Numbered from the stretch's first letter, positions 34,125 through 44,348 are shown. The stretch: DNA of 64,000 nucleotides from Scatosoma sp045594025 (GCA_045594025.1 JAZNXS010000003.1:1-64000), one strand, 5' to 3'. The notes: generated from the letters alone by a model not told the origin. Numbers and translations: made by a program.

Positions 34125-36527
34125 TTATTTAATCTTAACGATAGTTACCCCCGTTTCGCCTTCGCCGTATTTTCCAAGGCGATAGCTTTCCACGTTTCTA
34201 TGCGTACGCAAATAATCATGAATACCTGCGCGGAGCTTCCCCGTACCCATACCGTGTACTATGCGAACCTCTTCTAAGTTTGCAATGACAGCCGCATCGA
34301 TAAACGCCTCTACCTCAGGCAACGCTTCGTGCACCGTCAACCCGATGACGTTGATTTCCAAAGAAGGCATTGCTTTGGGCGCAAGTGACTTGCTCAGCTG
34401 CACCTTTTCTTTCTCCTTTTGCTGTTGCCATTTGGGTTTCTTGGCATTAGTTTGCGCCTTTCCAGAGGAAATTACCAACGATAAATCGGAAATTTTACTG
34501 CGAATACGAATATTTCCGCAAAGAATTTCTGCTTCCCCCTTATTTACACGCACGTTTTGCACCGTACCTTCCTGCCCCGTATTTTTCACAAATACGTGAT
34601 CGCCGACTTTCAATTTATCGGCTGTTACGGGCAGATATTGAGGCGAATACGCCTCGTCAGAGTCGCTCTCGTAAACTTTATCAACCAGCTTGTTTTTCAG
34701 CGTTCTTGCCTTGATTAAATCCGCCTCGGAGATACTCTCTTTGGCAAAGATAGCTTCGATTTCACTTAAAAGCTCTTCCGCTTCTGAAGCCCTCTCATTA
34801 ATGATACGACGGGATTCTGCTTTTGCCGAAACGTACAGTTTTTCCTTTTCATTTTTCAGTTTTTCACGCTCGTTTTCTAACGTGACAAGCTTTTCCTGCC
34901 ATTCCGCTTTCAAGCGGTTGGTTTCTCGGAGAGCCTCTTCCGCTTGAATGCGGCTCTCCTCTGCGCTACGCACGATATTTTCAAATTTTTGCGCGTCTTC
35001 GGAAAGATTAGAAAGCGCGTCTTGCAAAATACTTTCCTTCAGCCCCAAACGGCGAGAAATTGCCAAAGCATTACTAGAACCAGGCAACCCTATATGCATC
35101 ACGTACAAAGGCTGCAACGTGTTGGCGTCAAATTCCATACAAGCATTTTCAATCCCTTGCGCAGCAAAAGCAAACTCTTTTAAAGCGGTGTAATGCGTGG
35201 TAACTACCCCTGCGCAACCCGTTTCCAAAAGATGCGCAACAATGGCCTTTGCCAAAGCTTGCCCTTCATCGGGATCGGTACCACCGCCCAGCTCGTCAAT
35301 CAAAACCAAACTGCGCTGATTTGCGCCGTTTACGATATTGATGATATTCGTAATGTGCGAAGAGAACGTCGATAAACTTTCTTCGATGCTTTGCGCGTCG
35401 CCAACGTCGCAGTAAATTTCCTCAAACGTGGAAACCACAGCGCGCTTTGCAGGAATAAACAATCCGCACATTGCCATTAAGCAAAACAGCCCGACCATCT
35501 TTAATGTAACCGTTTTACCGCCCGTATTCGGTCCGCTTATCAAAAGGAAACGATACTCTTTCCCCAAAGAAAGACTAACGGGGACTACCTTTTTCCGATC
35601 GATCAGCGGATGTCTGCCTCGATCGATGTCAATATAGCCCTCTCCGTTGATTTCAGGCTTTACGCAGGAAAGCTTATAGGCATATTCCGCCCTAGCATAA
35701 TAGCTATCCAGTTCTTCTAAAACCTCAATATCCGTGACGAGCTCATCGCTCATAAATCCAACGCGGCGAGAAAGCTCGCCCAAGATACGCTCCACCTCTT
35801 CTTTTTCGTCCATTTGCAAAGAGCGAAGCTCGTTATTCATTTCCAAAACCTCTTCGGGTTCGATAAAGAAGGTAGCGCCGCTTGCGGAACGATCATGGAT
35901 AAAACCTTTTATATTTCGCTTATATTCTGCGCGAACGGGCAACACGTAGCGATTATCACGCATGGTGATGATACCGTCCTGTAAATATTTCCCTTCGCTA
36001 CCCGTTAAATACTCCGCTAAACGAGAACGAATACGCTCGTTCAACAAACGAATTTCACGGCGAACGGTATACAGCTTATCGCTGGCATAATCGCTCACCT
36101 CCGTATCGCTTAAAATTTTAGTGCGGATGTCCTCTTCCAAATTTGCATCATAATATATGCGATCGGATAAAATACGCACCGTCTGAATTTCCTCGTCGTT
36201 GATCCCTGAAATGGAAGTGTGCGCAATACGTGCGGAGCGCAAAAGATTTTCCGCTTTTAACAGCTCTCCGCAGGAAAGCGGCGAGCCCTTTTTCGCCCTT
36301 CCAAGCTCATCGCAAAAAGCAGGGAAATATTCGATTTTGGAGATACCGTGTATGAATAACAGCTTAACGCATTCTTCCGTAAGGCGCAGGCGTTCTTTCG
36401 CCTGCTTGACGTCGGAAGTCGGCTCCAGACGCGAAAGCATCTCTTTTCCCCCGTCTAAAACAGCAAATTCTGCCGAGAGCGCGAGAATTTTATTCAATTC
36501 GGTCTTTTCAATAGCTCTTTGATTCAT
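34125..36527 (-). CDS. mutS2: MutS2 endonuclease/ribosome-rescue ATPase
   Basis: 800 aa. Residues 1-300 form the MutS lever and core, followed by the ATPase with Walker A ISGPNTGGKTVTLK, Walker B SLVLIDELGGGTDPDEG and VTTHYTALKEFAF. A charged coiled coil (about 510-620) and a C-terminal Smr domain follow, with HGMGTGKLR. The Smr start reads INVIG where LDLxG is the textbook form, so its nuclease status is uncertain. MutS2 blocks recombination and, in B. subtilis, splits collided ribosomes. It is 9 bp after the U32 gene. Confidence 0.95.
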   Translation of the reverse strand: MNQRAIEKTELNKILALSAEFAVLDGGKEMLSRLEPTSDVKQAKERLRLTEECVKLLFIHGISKIEYFPAFCDELGRAKKGSPLSCGELLKAENLLRSARIAHTSISGINDEEIQTVRILSDRIYYDANLEEDIRTKILSDTEVSDYASDKLYTVRREIRLLNERIRSRLAEYLTGSEGKYLQDGIITMRDNRYVLPVRAEYKRNIKGFIHDRSASGATFFIEPEEVLEMNNELRSLQMDEKEEVERILGELSRRVGFMSDELVTDIEVLEELDSYYARAEYAYKLSCVKPEINGEGYIDIDRGRHPLIDRKKVVPVSLSLGKEYRFLLISGPNTGGKTVTLKMVGLFCLMAMCGLFIPAKRAVVSTFEEIYCDVGDAQSIEESLSTFSSHITNIINIVNGANQRSLVLIDELGGGTDPDEGQALAKAIVAHLLETGCAGVVTTHYTALKEFAFAAQGIENACMEFDANTLQPLYVMHIGLPGSSNALAISRRLGLKESILQDALSNLSEDAQKFENIVRSAEESRIQAEEALRETNRLKAEWQEKLVTLENEREKLKNEKEKLYVSAKAESRRIINERASEAEELLSEIEAIFAKESISEADLIKARTLKNKLVDKVYESDSDEAYSPQYLPVTADKLKVGDHVFVKNTGQEGTVQNVRVNKGEAEILCGNIRIRSKISDLSLVISSGKAQTNAKKPKWQQQKEKEKVQLSKSLAPKAMPSLEINVIGLTVHEALPEVEAFIDAAVIANLEEVRIVHGMGTGKLRAGIHDYLRTHRNVESYRLGKYGEGETGVTIVKIK

Positions 36528-36536
36528 ATAAACCTC

Positions 36537-38744
36537 TTACAACACACCCCGTTTGAAATGCCCCGAAGTATAGTTTGTGTAGATTTTCTTCTGTTCTTCA
36601 TCCGTTGTCGCGGAAATCGCCCCGATTTTATCTTCCACCAAAGTCAAATCGTACAATTTTCCCGCCTTCTTTAACCCTTGACCGATCAAATCGGCGCAGT
36701 TGTATACCTCAAACCGACAATCGCCGTTTCCACCCAAGTATCTTCTTACTGAGAAGACGCGCCCGTTTTCGTCCGTCAACGTGTAGACAGATTTTTTATC
36801 GCAAGATGAGCAGGTTTTCCCAAACGGACAGTAGCAAAGGTCCATAATCTTTACGTTTCCAGACGTCAAAATAAAGGATTTTCCCCCCGAAAGCAAATTG
36901 CCTTCCAACGTATTGACTTCCTTGGAAATCGCATAATATTCCGCGTTTTTCAGGCTTAAAAAGACATTTATCGAGCAGGAATTGAACAGATTCAACCCCG
37001 TCCCTGCAAAAATCTTTAATCCGTGTTCCTGCGCGAAGAGAATGCCTCCGTAATTTTCGGCATAAATACCGTCAATTTGTCCTTCGATAAGTCTCTTTTC
37101 TAATTCTAACCTATCCTGCTGCGTACAAAATGCAGGATAATAGAGATATTTTTCAAAGCTACCGTTTACAAAGCTTTGCGGAAGACTTTCTTTTATATCG
37201 TTGGGCTTATAAATGGCAATATCTGCACGCACGCCCTCAAATTCGCTAGCCAAAACCGCCGTTTTATCATGACTTCCTTGCATTTGGGGAATGGAAATCG
37301 GCTGATATTCGTATCTTGTTCTTTCTCCATAAACGAAGTCTTCTGTTAATCGATTATAAAAGGCTCTGCGCAGTTCGTTTAATTTCGATTTGGGAATAAA
37401 AATATTGCCGTTTACAACTACGTTTTCAAAAACAACCTCGACGGGCAATCCGTCCGTTTTTAAAAAGCAGGACTTCAGCTCGTCCATCGTCAAAGGACGC
37501 GCAGACGCCGTTTCCAAAACGTTTTCGGAAACAAGCCTAGTCCCTTCGCCTTCGATTATTGCCTTTTCGCCCTCAGTAAAATAGAGGCTTAAGGAAATTT
37601 TACGCTTGCGCTCGCCCTGTAAAACGCGTTGATTTACCGCGTTATCCGTCGTTATGAATACGCCGTCGCCGTTTTTCAAGCGGTATTTGGAAAGGAGAAC
37701 GAAGCCTCTGTTTTCTACTTTCCCTAATACGGCGCCGCCCACCTCGCTTCCGTCGCGTAAAATTTTAAACGCGTCGCCTTGTGTAGGACGGAATTTACTC
37801 TCCACGAAATACTTGCCGTTTACCACCTTTACCACGCCGACCTTTTCGCCGATATGGCCCTGAATAGCCGTGGATAAAAAGCGTTTATCCTGCCCGAATG
37901 CCAAGCCTTTCGTATAGTTCCCTCGATTATACGTGCGTTTCAAATCGGATAACGTTTCCATTGCGCCCTGTTTATGATCGAGTAGGGTGCGGTAGTACCG
38001 AACGGCCGCCGCAACGTATTCTTTTCGGCGCATTCTTCCCTCAATTTTGAAAGAAACTACGCCGGCACTTATCAATTTTTCAATATCCTCACCCACGGAT
38101 AAATCGGAAAGGGATAACGCGTAATTCTTTTCCGTATTCCCATTCCTATCGTATGCGTACAGCTTACGGCAAGGCTGTTTGCAACGTCCTCTGTTACCGC
38201 TGTTTCCCCCTGCGAACGAGGAAAAATAACATTGCCCGGAAAAACAGGTGCAAAGCGCCCCTTGCACAAACGTTTCCGTTTCAATGATTTTTGCAATCTC
38301 CCTAATCTCCGAAAGCGGCGTTTCTCTTGCCAAAATCACACGGGAAAAACCGTAATCTTTTGCAAGCCTTGCGCCGTCTGTATTGCATACCCCTGCTTGG
38401 GTGCTCAAATGTAAAACGATTTCGGGGTACTGCTCATGGATAAGTTTCCCTAAAAATATGTCTTGGAGAATAATCGCATCGACTCCCACGTTCCATACTT
38501 TGACAAGATTTTCAAAAAAAGCGCCTAATTCCATGTCTTTGACGATTGTATTCATCGCCACGTAGACCTTGACCCCGCAGAAGTGCGCTTGCTTCAAGAC
38601 AGCAAAAAGCGCCGCTTCGTCAAAGTTTTCTGCGCTTTGACGGGCGGAAAAGGAGGCAAGCCCCAAATAAATGGCGTCCGCGCCGCTGTTAATCGCTGCT
38701 TCCGCGCATTCCGCATTCCCTGCAGGTGCTAAAATTTCCAACAT
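36537..38744 (-). CDS. U32-family (peptidase U32/RlhA-like) protein
   Basis: A 735-aa protein with the U32 core: LEILAPAGNAECAEAAINSGADAIYLG at the N-terminus, a cysteine cluster in GNRGRCKQPCRKLY near residue 190, then a DUF3656-type insert and a C-terminal YCPFGKTCSSCDKK motif. Despite the name, studied members (RlhA, TrhP) hydroxylate rRNA or tRNA bases. The length and insert resemble RlhA. The ATG at 38744 starts the conserved core; the open frame reaches an unlikely TTG inside the preceding HAD gene. The gap to that gene is 7 bp. Confidence 0.88.
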   Translation of the reverse strand: MLEILAPAGNAECAEAAINSGADAIYLGLASFSARQSAENFDEAALFAVLKQAHFCGVKVYVAMNTIVKDMELGAFFENLVKVWNVGVDAIILQDIFLGKLIHEQYPEIVLHLSTQAGVCNTDGARLAKDYGFSRVILARETPLSEIREIAKIIETETFVQGALCTCFSGQCYFSSFAGGNSGNRGRCKQPCRKLYAYDRNGNTEKNYALSLSDLSVGEDIEKLISAGVVSFKIEGRMRRKEYVAAAVRYYRTLLDHKQGAMETLSDLKRTYNRGNYTKGLAFGQDKRFLSTAIQGHIGEKVGVVKVVNGKYFVESKFRPTQGDAFKILRDGSEVGGAVLGKVENRGFVLLSKYRLKNGDGVFITTDNAVNQRVLQGERKRKISLSLYFTEGEKAIIEGEGTRLVSENVLETASARPLTMDELKSCFLKTDGLPVEVVFENVVVNGNIFIPKSKLNELRRAFYNRLTEDFVYGERTRYEYQPISIPQMQGSHDKTAVLASEFEGVRADIAIYKPNDIKESLPQSFVNGSFEKYLYYPAFCTQQDRLELEKRLIEGQIDGIYAENYGGILFAQEHGLKIFAGTGLNLFNSCSINVFLSLKNAEYYAISKEVNTLEGNLLSGGKSFILTSGNVKIMDLCYCPFGKTCSSCDKKSVYTLTDENGRVFSVRRYLGGNGDCRFEVYNCADLIGQGLKKAGKLYDLTLVEDKIGAISATTDEEQKKIYTNYTSGHFKRGVL

Positions 38745-38751
38745 ACTTCTA

Positions 38752-39585
38752 TTACTCTTTCGTGAAGCCAAATTCTTCAATCACGTAGGCAATCGCACTT
38801 TCCTCGTTGGTGTATGCGCTGACGTGATCCGCCTGTAACTTTAATCCTTCATCGGCATTTTTAACGGCAATGCCAACCCCTGCCCTTTCAATCATCGGTA
38901 AATCGTTTAGCTGATCGCCTACCGCAACCGTTTTTTCTACGGGAATATTGTAATATTTCGCCAAAAATTCCACAGCTGTGCCTTTGGAATAGTTCGCGTT
39001 GACAACTTCAACAAGGTATTGCGCGCTTCTCGTAACTACACACCCAGCAAAACACTCGTTTCCCAAGGCTTTTCTTACCTTTTCGTTATCCTGCGGCAAT
39101 ACCATGGCAAGCACTTTGTAGCTGGCAAGTTTTCTCTCTTTAACGAACGCCGAAAGCGGCTTGTCCTCCACGACTTGCGCCTTGCATTTTACAGCGTTTT
39201 CGTATAGCTTTAACGCTTCATCATCCATGTTCGAATAGTATTCCCATAAATCGTAAACATGGATATGTAAGCCCATTTCCTCCATCTTCTCCACGATTTT
39301 CAGCGTGGTTTCGTAAGGAATTCTGCCTTCGGATACAACTTCGTTTGTTTCAATATCCACAATAATACCGCCTTGACAGGTCGACACCATACCTTTTAAG
39401 CCAAGTTCTTTTGCTCTTGACAAAATCCCAGCCGGCATACGCCCCGTCGAAAGCGCAAAAATGCCGCCTGCCGCGGTATATTCTGCAATCGCCGCTTTAT
39501 TTTTCTCCGTAATGCTGCCGTCTGCATTTACAAGCGTGCCGTCAAAGTCGGATATAATTAAAGGATAATTGATTTTACGTGCCAT
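38752..39585 (-). CDS. Cof-type HAD-IIB phosphatase
   Basis: A 277-aa HAD hydrolase. Motif 1 is ISDFDGTLVNADG (nucleophile Asp), motif 2 LSTGR, and motif 4 VGDQLNDLPMI. The C2B cap is typical of Cof phosphatases that act on sugar phosphates, flavins or PLP. The substrate cannot be told from sequence. Its ATG overlaps the uvrC stop (TAATG). Confidence 0.92.
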   Translation of the reverse strand: MARKINYPLIISDFDGTLVNADGSITEKNKAAIAEYTAAGGIFALSTGRMPAGILSRAKELGLKGMVSTCQGGIIVDIETNEVVSEGRIPYETTLKIVEKMEEMGLHIHVYDLWEYYSNMDDEALKLYENAVKCKAQVVEDKPLSAFVKERKLASYKVLAMVLPQDNEKVRKALGNECFAGCVVTRSAQYLVEVVNANYSKGTAVEFLAKYYNIPVEKTVAVGDQLNDLPMIERAGVGIAVKNADEGLKLQADHVSAYTNEESAIAYVIEEFGFTKE

Positions 39586-41396
39586 TATAACTGTTCCTTA
39601 AAATAGCTGCGGATTTTCTTCGCTAACTCTGGGCCGATGCCTTGCGTTTTCGCAAGTTCCTCCTCTGTAGCACCCATAATTTTGTCTATTGTGCCAAATT
39701 TTTCCATCAACGCCTTGCGTTTCTTAGGCCCAACTCCCTCGATTTCCTGCAAAACGGAAGCCAAATTGCGCTTAGAATGCAGACTTCTAAAATACGTAAT
39801 CGCAAAACGGTGCGCTTCGTCGCGAATGCGCTGCAACATTTTTAGCGCGTAATCGCGGTGATCTATACGAATGCTCTCCTCTGAAAAGAGCGTAAATACC
39901 TCTTCTTCACGTTCTGCCAAGGAAATGAGTTCAATATCTGTGATTTCAAACTCGTCAAAAACCTCTTTGATCGCGGAAAGCTGCCCCTTGCCGCCATCGA
40001 TAATGATCAAATCAGGTTTAGGGAAACGTTCTTCCTCTTCCGTGCCGAATTTAGCAAGGCGGCGTCGCATCATCTCCTGATGGGAGGCATAATCGTTTGC
40101 GCCTTCTACCGTTTTGATTTTAAAACGTCTGTAACTGCTGCGGTCGGCTTCACCATCGATAAATACGACCATCGAACCGACTTTATCAACGCCGCTTATG
40201 TTGGAAATATCATAGCATTCCATACGCTTGGGGTATTTTTTCAACCCCAAAACCTCTTTCAATCGCATGCATGCGTTTTTGGTCATATCGTCCTTATGAC
40301 GAATCTTATCGATTGATTTGGATAAATAGTCGGCAGCGTTCTTCTCCGCCATATCCAACAGTTGCCGCTTCACCCCTTGTTTTGCACAAATGATTTCCAC
40401 TCTCTTATCAAAGCGTTCTAAGAAATATTTCTCTAACAATTCCTTTTCGCAAAACTCCTGCGTGATAATCTCGTCAGGGAGCTCATGATTTGTATAAAAT
40501 TGCGCGATAAACGCCGTTAAAGCGTCCGCTTCGGTAAACGAGCTATCCTCCAAAGCGAAATTTGTGCTGCCCTGCATAATACCGCTACGGGTAACAAGTA
40601 CGTTGATGGACGAGTAGATAAAATTCGTCTTTAAAGCAATAACGTCTGCGTTGAGCGCACGATTTAACGAAGTGATTCGCTTGAGTTTCAATTTGGATAA
40701 CATAGCCAGCTTTTCCCGATACTGCATAGCTAGCTCAAATTCCTCGTTTTCCGCAAAGCGAAGCATTTTATCTCGCAAAATCTTTTCCGTTTCCTCGTAG
40801 TTCCCGTCAAGGAAAGCGAGGGTTTCTTTCACCTTTATCTGATACTCCTCTTTGGTGCACAAATGCGCACACGGCGCAAGACAACGCCCTAAATGATAGG
40901 CAAGGCAAGGTTTTTTCGGCTTTTCGCCGATCGCTACGGAACAATTTCGCACGTTGTAAACAGAACCGATGATGTCAATCAACTCTCCACAGCGTACGCC
41001 ACCCATAAACGGACCAAAATACTTCCCGTCCTTTTTCTTAATTTTTCGCGTTATGGAAACACGGGGAAATTCCTCTTTTGTATGCACCTTGATGTAGGGA
41101 TACGTCTTATCGTCTTTGAGAAGGATATTATACTTGGGCTTGTACTTCTTTATCAGATTATTTTCAAGCGCCAAGGCGTCAATTTCCGTCTGCGTGATGA
41201 TATAATAAAAATCGTGGATATTCTCCACCATTGCCGACACTTTTTCAGGCTTCGCCGAGGTATGAAAATATTGTCGCACTCTGTTTTTCAAAATGCGAGC
41301 TTTCCCCACGTAAATTACGATTCCGTCTTTGTCAAGCATGACGTATACCCCCGGGGTTTCCGGAAGAAGATTGAGTTTTTCTCTCAAATGACTCAT
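39585..41396 (-). CDS. uvrC: UvrC excinuclease subunit
   Basis: Makes the 3' and 5' cuts in nucleotide excision repair. 603 aa: GIY-YIG domain (TPGVYVMLDKDGIVIYVGKA), a cysteine pair region (GRCLAPC), a UVR motif (RDKMLRFAENEEFELAMQYREKLAML), the RNase H-like endonuclease half (MECYDISNISG, DLIIIDGGKGQLSA) and two C-terminal helix-hairpin-helix motifs. The ATG lies only 8 nt after a perfect -10, with no Shine-Dalgarno, so the mRNA is probably leaderless. It is first in the operon that ends with tex. Confidence 0.97.
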   Translation of the reverse strand: MSHLREKLNLLPETPGVYVMLDKDGIVIYVGKARILKNRVRQYFHTSAKPEKVSAMVENIHDFYYIITQTEIDALALENNLIKKYKPKYNILLKDDKTYPYIKVHTKEEFPRVSITRKIKKKDGKYFGPFMGGVRCGELIDIIGSVYNVRNCSVAIGEKPKKPCLAYHLGRCLAPCAHLCTKEEYQIKVKETLAFLDGNYEETEKILRDKMLRFAENEEFELAMQYREKLAMLSKLKLKRITSLNRALNADVIALKTNFIYSSINVLVTRSGIMQGSTNFALEDSSFTEADALTAFIAQFYTNHELPDEIITQEFCEKELLEKYFLERFDKRVEIICAKQGVKRQLLDMAEKNAADYLSKSIDKIRHKDDMTKNACMRLKEVLGLKKYPKRMECYDISNISGVDKVGSMVVFIDGEADRSSYRRFKIKTVEGANDYASHQEMMRRRLAKFGTEEEERFPKPDLIIIDGGKGQLSAIKEVFDEFEITDIELISLAEREEEVFTLFSEESIRIDHRDYALKMLQRIRDEAHRFAITYFRSLHSKRNLASVLQEIEGVGPKKRKALMEKFGTIDKIMGATEEELAKTQGIGPELAKKIRSYFKEQL

Positions 41397-41404
41397 ACTA
41401 CATT

Positions 41405-41433
41405 ATTATATACCAAAATGCAAAATTTTGCAA
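41405..41433 (-). promoter_or_regulatory. Promoter of the uvrC-tex operon
   Basis: Minus-strand TTGCAA (41428-41433), 17 bp, TATAAT (41405-41410). The -10 ends 8 nt before the uvrC ATG. Confidence 0.8.
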
Positions 41434-41456
41434 GAGAATAGAGGAAAAAACTCTGT

Positions 41457-41795
41457 TTAACAGCCTAAAAACTCGATACCTTTTAAAATAACGTCGTTAA
41501 TCGTATCGTCTACAAGGCTGTAAAAGACAATTTTGCCCTGCCGAATGCTTTTTACGATACCTGCGCTTTTTAAAAAACGCAACTGATGAGAGACTGTCGT
41601 TTGGTTAATTTCCAAAATTCTGGAAAGATCGGTAACGCACAGCTCGCTGATTGCCAACGCGGAAAGGATTTTCACCCTTGTGTAATCCGCAAAAACAGAA
41701 AAAAAGCACACAACGCCCTCTAAGATTTCCCCTTGGGGAACGTAATCCTCGATTAGACTTTGCGTGCGTTTATCTAAAAGTAACATTTGCGACAT
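41457..41795 (-). CDS. ArsR/SmtB-family repressor
   Basis: A 112-aa winged-helix metal sensor. The recognition helix region is CVTDLSRILEINQTTVSHQLRFLKSAGIVKSIRQGKIVFYSL. There is one Cys in the usual alpha-3 position (SELCVTDL) and a C-terminal Cys (EFLGC), so thiol metal ligands are possible. It follows copA by 91 bp and has a palindromic operator in front. Strong GGAGGTG Shine-Dalgarno. It probably represses itself and perhaps copA (inference). Confidence 0.9.
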   Translation of the reverse strand: MSQMLLLDKRTQSLIEDYVPQGEILEGVVCFFSVFADYTRVKILSALAISELCVTDLSRILEINQTTVSHQLRFLKSAGIVKSIRQGKIVFYSLVDDTINDVILKGIEFLGC

Positions 41796-41826
41796 AATTT
41801 CACCTCCGATATTTGAGGATATGATA

Positions 41827-41842
41827 ACATATGCGCATATGT
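41827..41842. promoter_or_regulatory. Palindromic operator upstream of the ArsR gene
   Basis: ACATATGCGCATATGT is a perfect 16-bp palindrome 32 bp before the repressor's start codon. It has the ATATG..CATAT character of ArsR/SmtB operators. Confidence 0.6.
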
Positions 41843-41886
41843 TTTTTCTGTTTTATTTTGTCATACCGCCGTGACTTTTGTCAAAT

Positions 41887-44313
41887 TTACAAAATCTTTT
41901 TCACTTCATAACCAGCTTCCGTAATCGCCGACGTCAAGACGTCGTTGGAAACTTCCTTATCTAGCTCTACTATCGCCGTTTTCTTTTTCAAGTTCACTTC
42001 CACAGTGCTTACGCCATCTACGCCCTGCAACGCTTTCGTTACGTGCGCAACGCAGTGCTGACACATCATTCCTTCTACCTTTAACGTCTTTTTCATACCG
42101 TTTTCCTCCGTTTTTTCTACCTTTTTCTCGCTTCCAAAGGCGGTCAACCGCAATGCGTTCGTCACTACGAACAGCGAGCTTAAACACATACACGCCGCGC
42201 CGATCATAGGATTGAGCGAAAGCCCTGCAAACGCAAATACGCCTGCCGCTACGGGAATTGCTATACAATTATAAAAGAATGCCCAGAAAAGATTTTGCTT
42301 GATATTCCGTACCGTTGCCTTACTCAGCTCGACCATGGTATTTACCAAACGCAAATCTCCACGCGAAAGAACAACGTCTGCACTATCGATTGCAATATCG
42401 GTGCCGCTACCCATCGCAACGCCTACGTCTGCCTCTTTTAATGCGGGGCTGTCATTGATTCCGTCGCCGACCATCGCCACAAAACCGCCTACCGAGCGCA
42501 CTCTTTGCACCGCTTGCGCCTTATCTTCGGGCAAAGCTTCGGCAAAGTAATCGTCGATGCCAACCTCTTCAGCAATCGCCTTGGCGACGTTTTCATTATC
42601 GCCTGTCAGCATACCGATGCGAATTTGCTTTTCCTTTAACTGCGCAATCGCGTCCTTGCTTTCCGCTTTCAACGTATCCGCAAGCGCAAACACCGCCAAA
42701 AGTTTTGTAGCCGTTGCTAAAAATACAGCAGTTTTACCTTGCTTAGAGTATTCCTTTTCCGCTTGATAGGTCTTCTTCTCCTCAACGCCTGCCAACAAAC
42801 GGCGATTACCTAAATAATAGATAGTTCCGTTGTAAATTCCTTTCGCACCCTTACCCGTTTCATAGGCATACGACGTAATTTCGATACGTTTTTCCGTCTC
42901 TGCCTCGGCAAAAACACGAACACATTCGGCTATAGGATGGCTGGAATGGCTTTCAATAGCCGCCGTAAGCGCTAAAACTTCCTCTTTATCCCCTTCATAA
43001 ACCGTAAAATCGGTCACTTTCGGCTCTCCGACCGTCAGCGTTGCCGTTTTATCTAACAATACGCAGTTGATGTCCTTCGCTTTTTGTAACGCTTCAGCAT
43101 CTTTATATAAAATGCCAAGCGCCATGCCGCGCCCCGTTGCCGCCATTACGGCAACAGGCGTTGCCAAACCAAGCGAACAAGGGCAGGAAATGACCAATAC
43201 GCTGATTGCATAATTTGCAGCGGTGGATAAATCCTTGGAAACCCACCACCAAATTACGAAAGTGACCATGGCAATCATTGTAACGGCAGGCACGAAAACA
43301 CTGGCGATTTTATCGGCAATTTTTTGCAAAGGCGCTTTACTTGCCCCTGCTTCTTTTACCATTTTTACAATTTGAGAAAGGGTTGTTTCCGCGCCGACTT
43401 TTTCCGCTAAAACCTTGATAAAGCCGCTTTTTACGATATCCGCGCCGGTTACTTTATCTCCTTCTTGCACTTCCACGGGCATACTTTCCCCCGTGATGGC
43501 AGCTCTATCGAGAAAACCATGTCCTTCTACAACTATACCGTCCACGGGAACGTATTCCCCTTGCTTTACAATGAGGATATCCCCTTTCATAATTTCGGAA
43601 AATGGAAGCTTTGCTTCCACGCCGCCGCGCTCCGCTAAAACGGTGTTGGGCATCAACTTGATAAGCTTTTCAATTTCATCGCCCGTTTTGCGTTTGGATT
43701 TTTCCTCCAACCACTTACCAAGCGTAACCAACGTTAAAATCATCGCCGCCGATTCATAGAACATATGCACGTTTTCGCCTACTTTCCCAAAATACAGCAA
43801 AATCGTATACACAAAACTATATAAATAGGAAACCGCCGAACCCATCGCTACCAACGTATCCATATTAGGAACGCCCTTTAAAAGCGCTTTTGTGCCGCTG
43901 GTAAAAAATTTGAAATCAACAATAATGACAGCTAACGCCAACAGCATTTGTATCGTTACGCCGATTTTAACGCTTGGTTGCGGTAACCAAGAAATCATGC
44001 TCCCCATGGAAAAATACATCAGCGGAAGCAAGAATATCAAAGACAACCAAAACCGTCTTTTCAAAAGCTCCGGCTGAGGTTCGCGCGCTTTTAAAACGTT
44101 TTCGTCATAAATAGAAACGCCATAGCCTAAATCCATGACAATTTGTATGATATTTTCACGGGAAATCACATTTTCGTCATATTCAGCCGTCATGCATTCG
44201 CCCATCAACGAAACGTTCACCGAACGTACCCCCTCCATTTTTTGAAGAGTTCGTTCGATGCCCGCCGAACACGCAGCGCAAGACATCCCCGTCACTGAAA
44301 ATTTTTCTTTCAT
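41887..44313 (-). CDS. copA: Copper-exporting P1B-type ATPase with N- and C-terminal HMA domains
   Basis: 808 aa. The N-terminal HMA domain (GMSCAACSAGIERT) is followed by eight transmembrane helices with the CPC ion motif (VISCPCSLGLATP), TGES, an aspartate-phosphorylation site at D421, and VAMVGDGINDSPAL. YN in helix 7 and CLSS in helix 8 fit Cu(I). An extra CopZ-like HMA domain is fused at the C-terminus (EGMMCQHCVAHVTKAL). The P-site reads DKTATLT instead of the nearly universal DKTGTLT (Ala424, codon GCA). It starts after GGAG and is followed by an ArsR gene. Confidence 0.93.
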   Translation of the reverse strand: MKEKFSVTGMSCAACSAGIERTLQKMEGVRSVNVSLMGECMTAEYDENVISRENIIQIVMDLGYGVSIYDENVLKAREPQPELLKRRFWLSLIFLLPLMYFSMGSMISWLPQPSVKIGVTIQMLLALAVIIVDFKFFTSGTKALLKGVPNMDTLVAMGSAVSYLYSFVYTILLYFGKVGENVHMFYESAAMILTLVTLGKWLEEKSKRKTGDEIEKLIKLMPNTVLAERGGVEAKLPFSEIMKGDILIVKQGEYVPVDGIVVEGHGFLDRAAITGESMPVEVQEGDKVTGADIVKSGFIKVLAEKVGAETTLSQIVKMVKEAGASKAPLQKIADKIASVFVPAVTMIAMVTFVIWWWVSKDLSTAANYAISVLVISCPCSLGLATPVAVMAATGRGMALGILYKDAEALQKAKDINCVLLDKTATLTVGEPKVTDFTVYEGDKEEVLALTAAIESHSSHPIAECVRVFAEAETEKRIEITSYAYETGKGAKGIYNGTIYYLGNRRLLAGVEEKKTYQAEKEYSKQGKTAVFLATATKLLAVFALADTLKAESKDAIAQLKEKQIRIGMLTGDNENVAKAIAEEVGIDDYFAEALPEDKAQAVQRVRSVGGFVAMVGDGINDSPALKEADVGVAMGSGTDIAIDSADVVLSRGDLRLVNTMVELSKATVRNIKQNLFWAFFYNCIAIPVAAGVFAFAGLSLNPMIGAACMCLSSLFVVTNALRLTAFGSEKKVEKTEENGMKKTLKVEGMMCQHCVAHVTKALQGVDGVSTVEVNLKKKTAIVELDKEVSNDVLTSAITEAGYEVKKIL

Positions 44314-44348
44314 TCTTTGTTCTCCAAATTGCTAAAGGAAAATCCTCC

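Noticed and set aside
38745..38780. Longer U32 protein starting at a TTG inside the HAD gene
   Set aside because: The extra 12 residues are not conserved in the family and overlap the HAD stop; the ATG at 38744 begins the conserved core.
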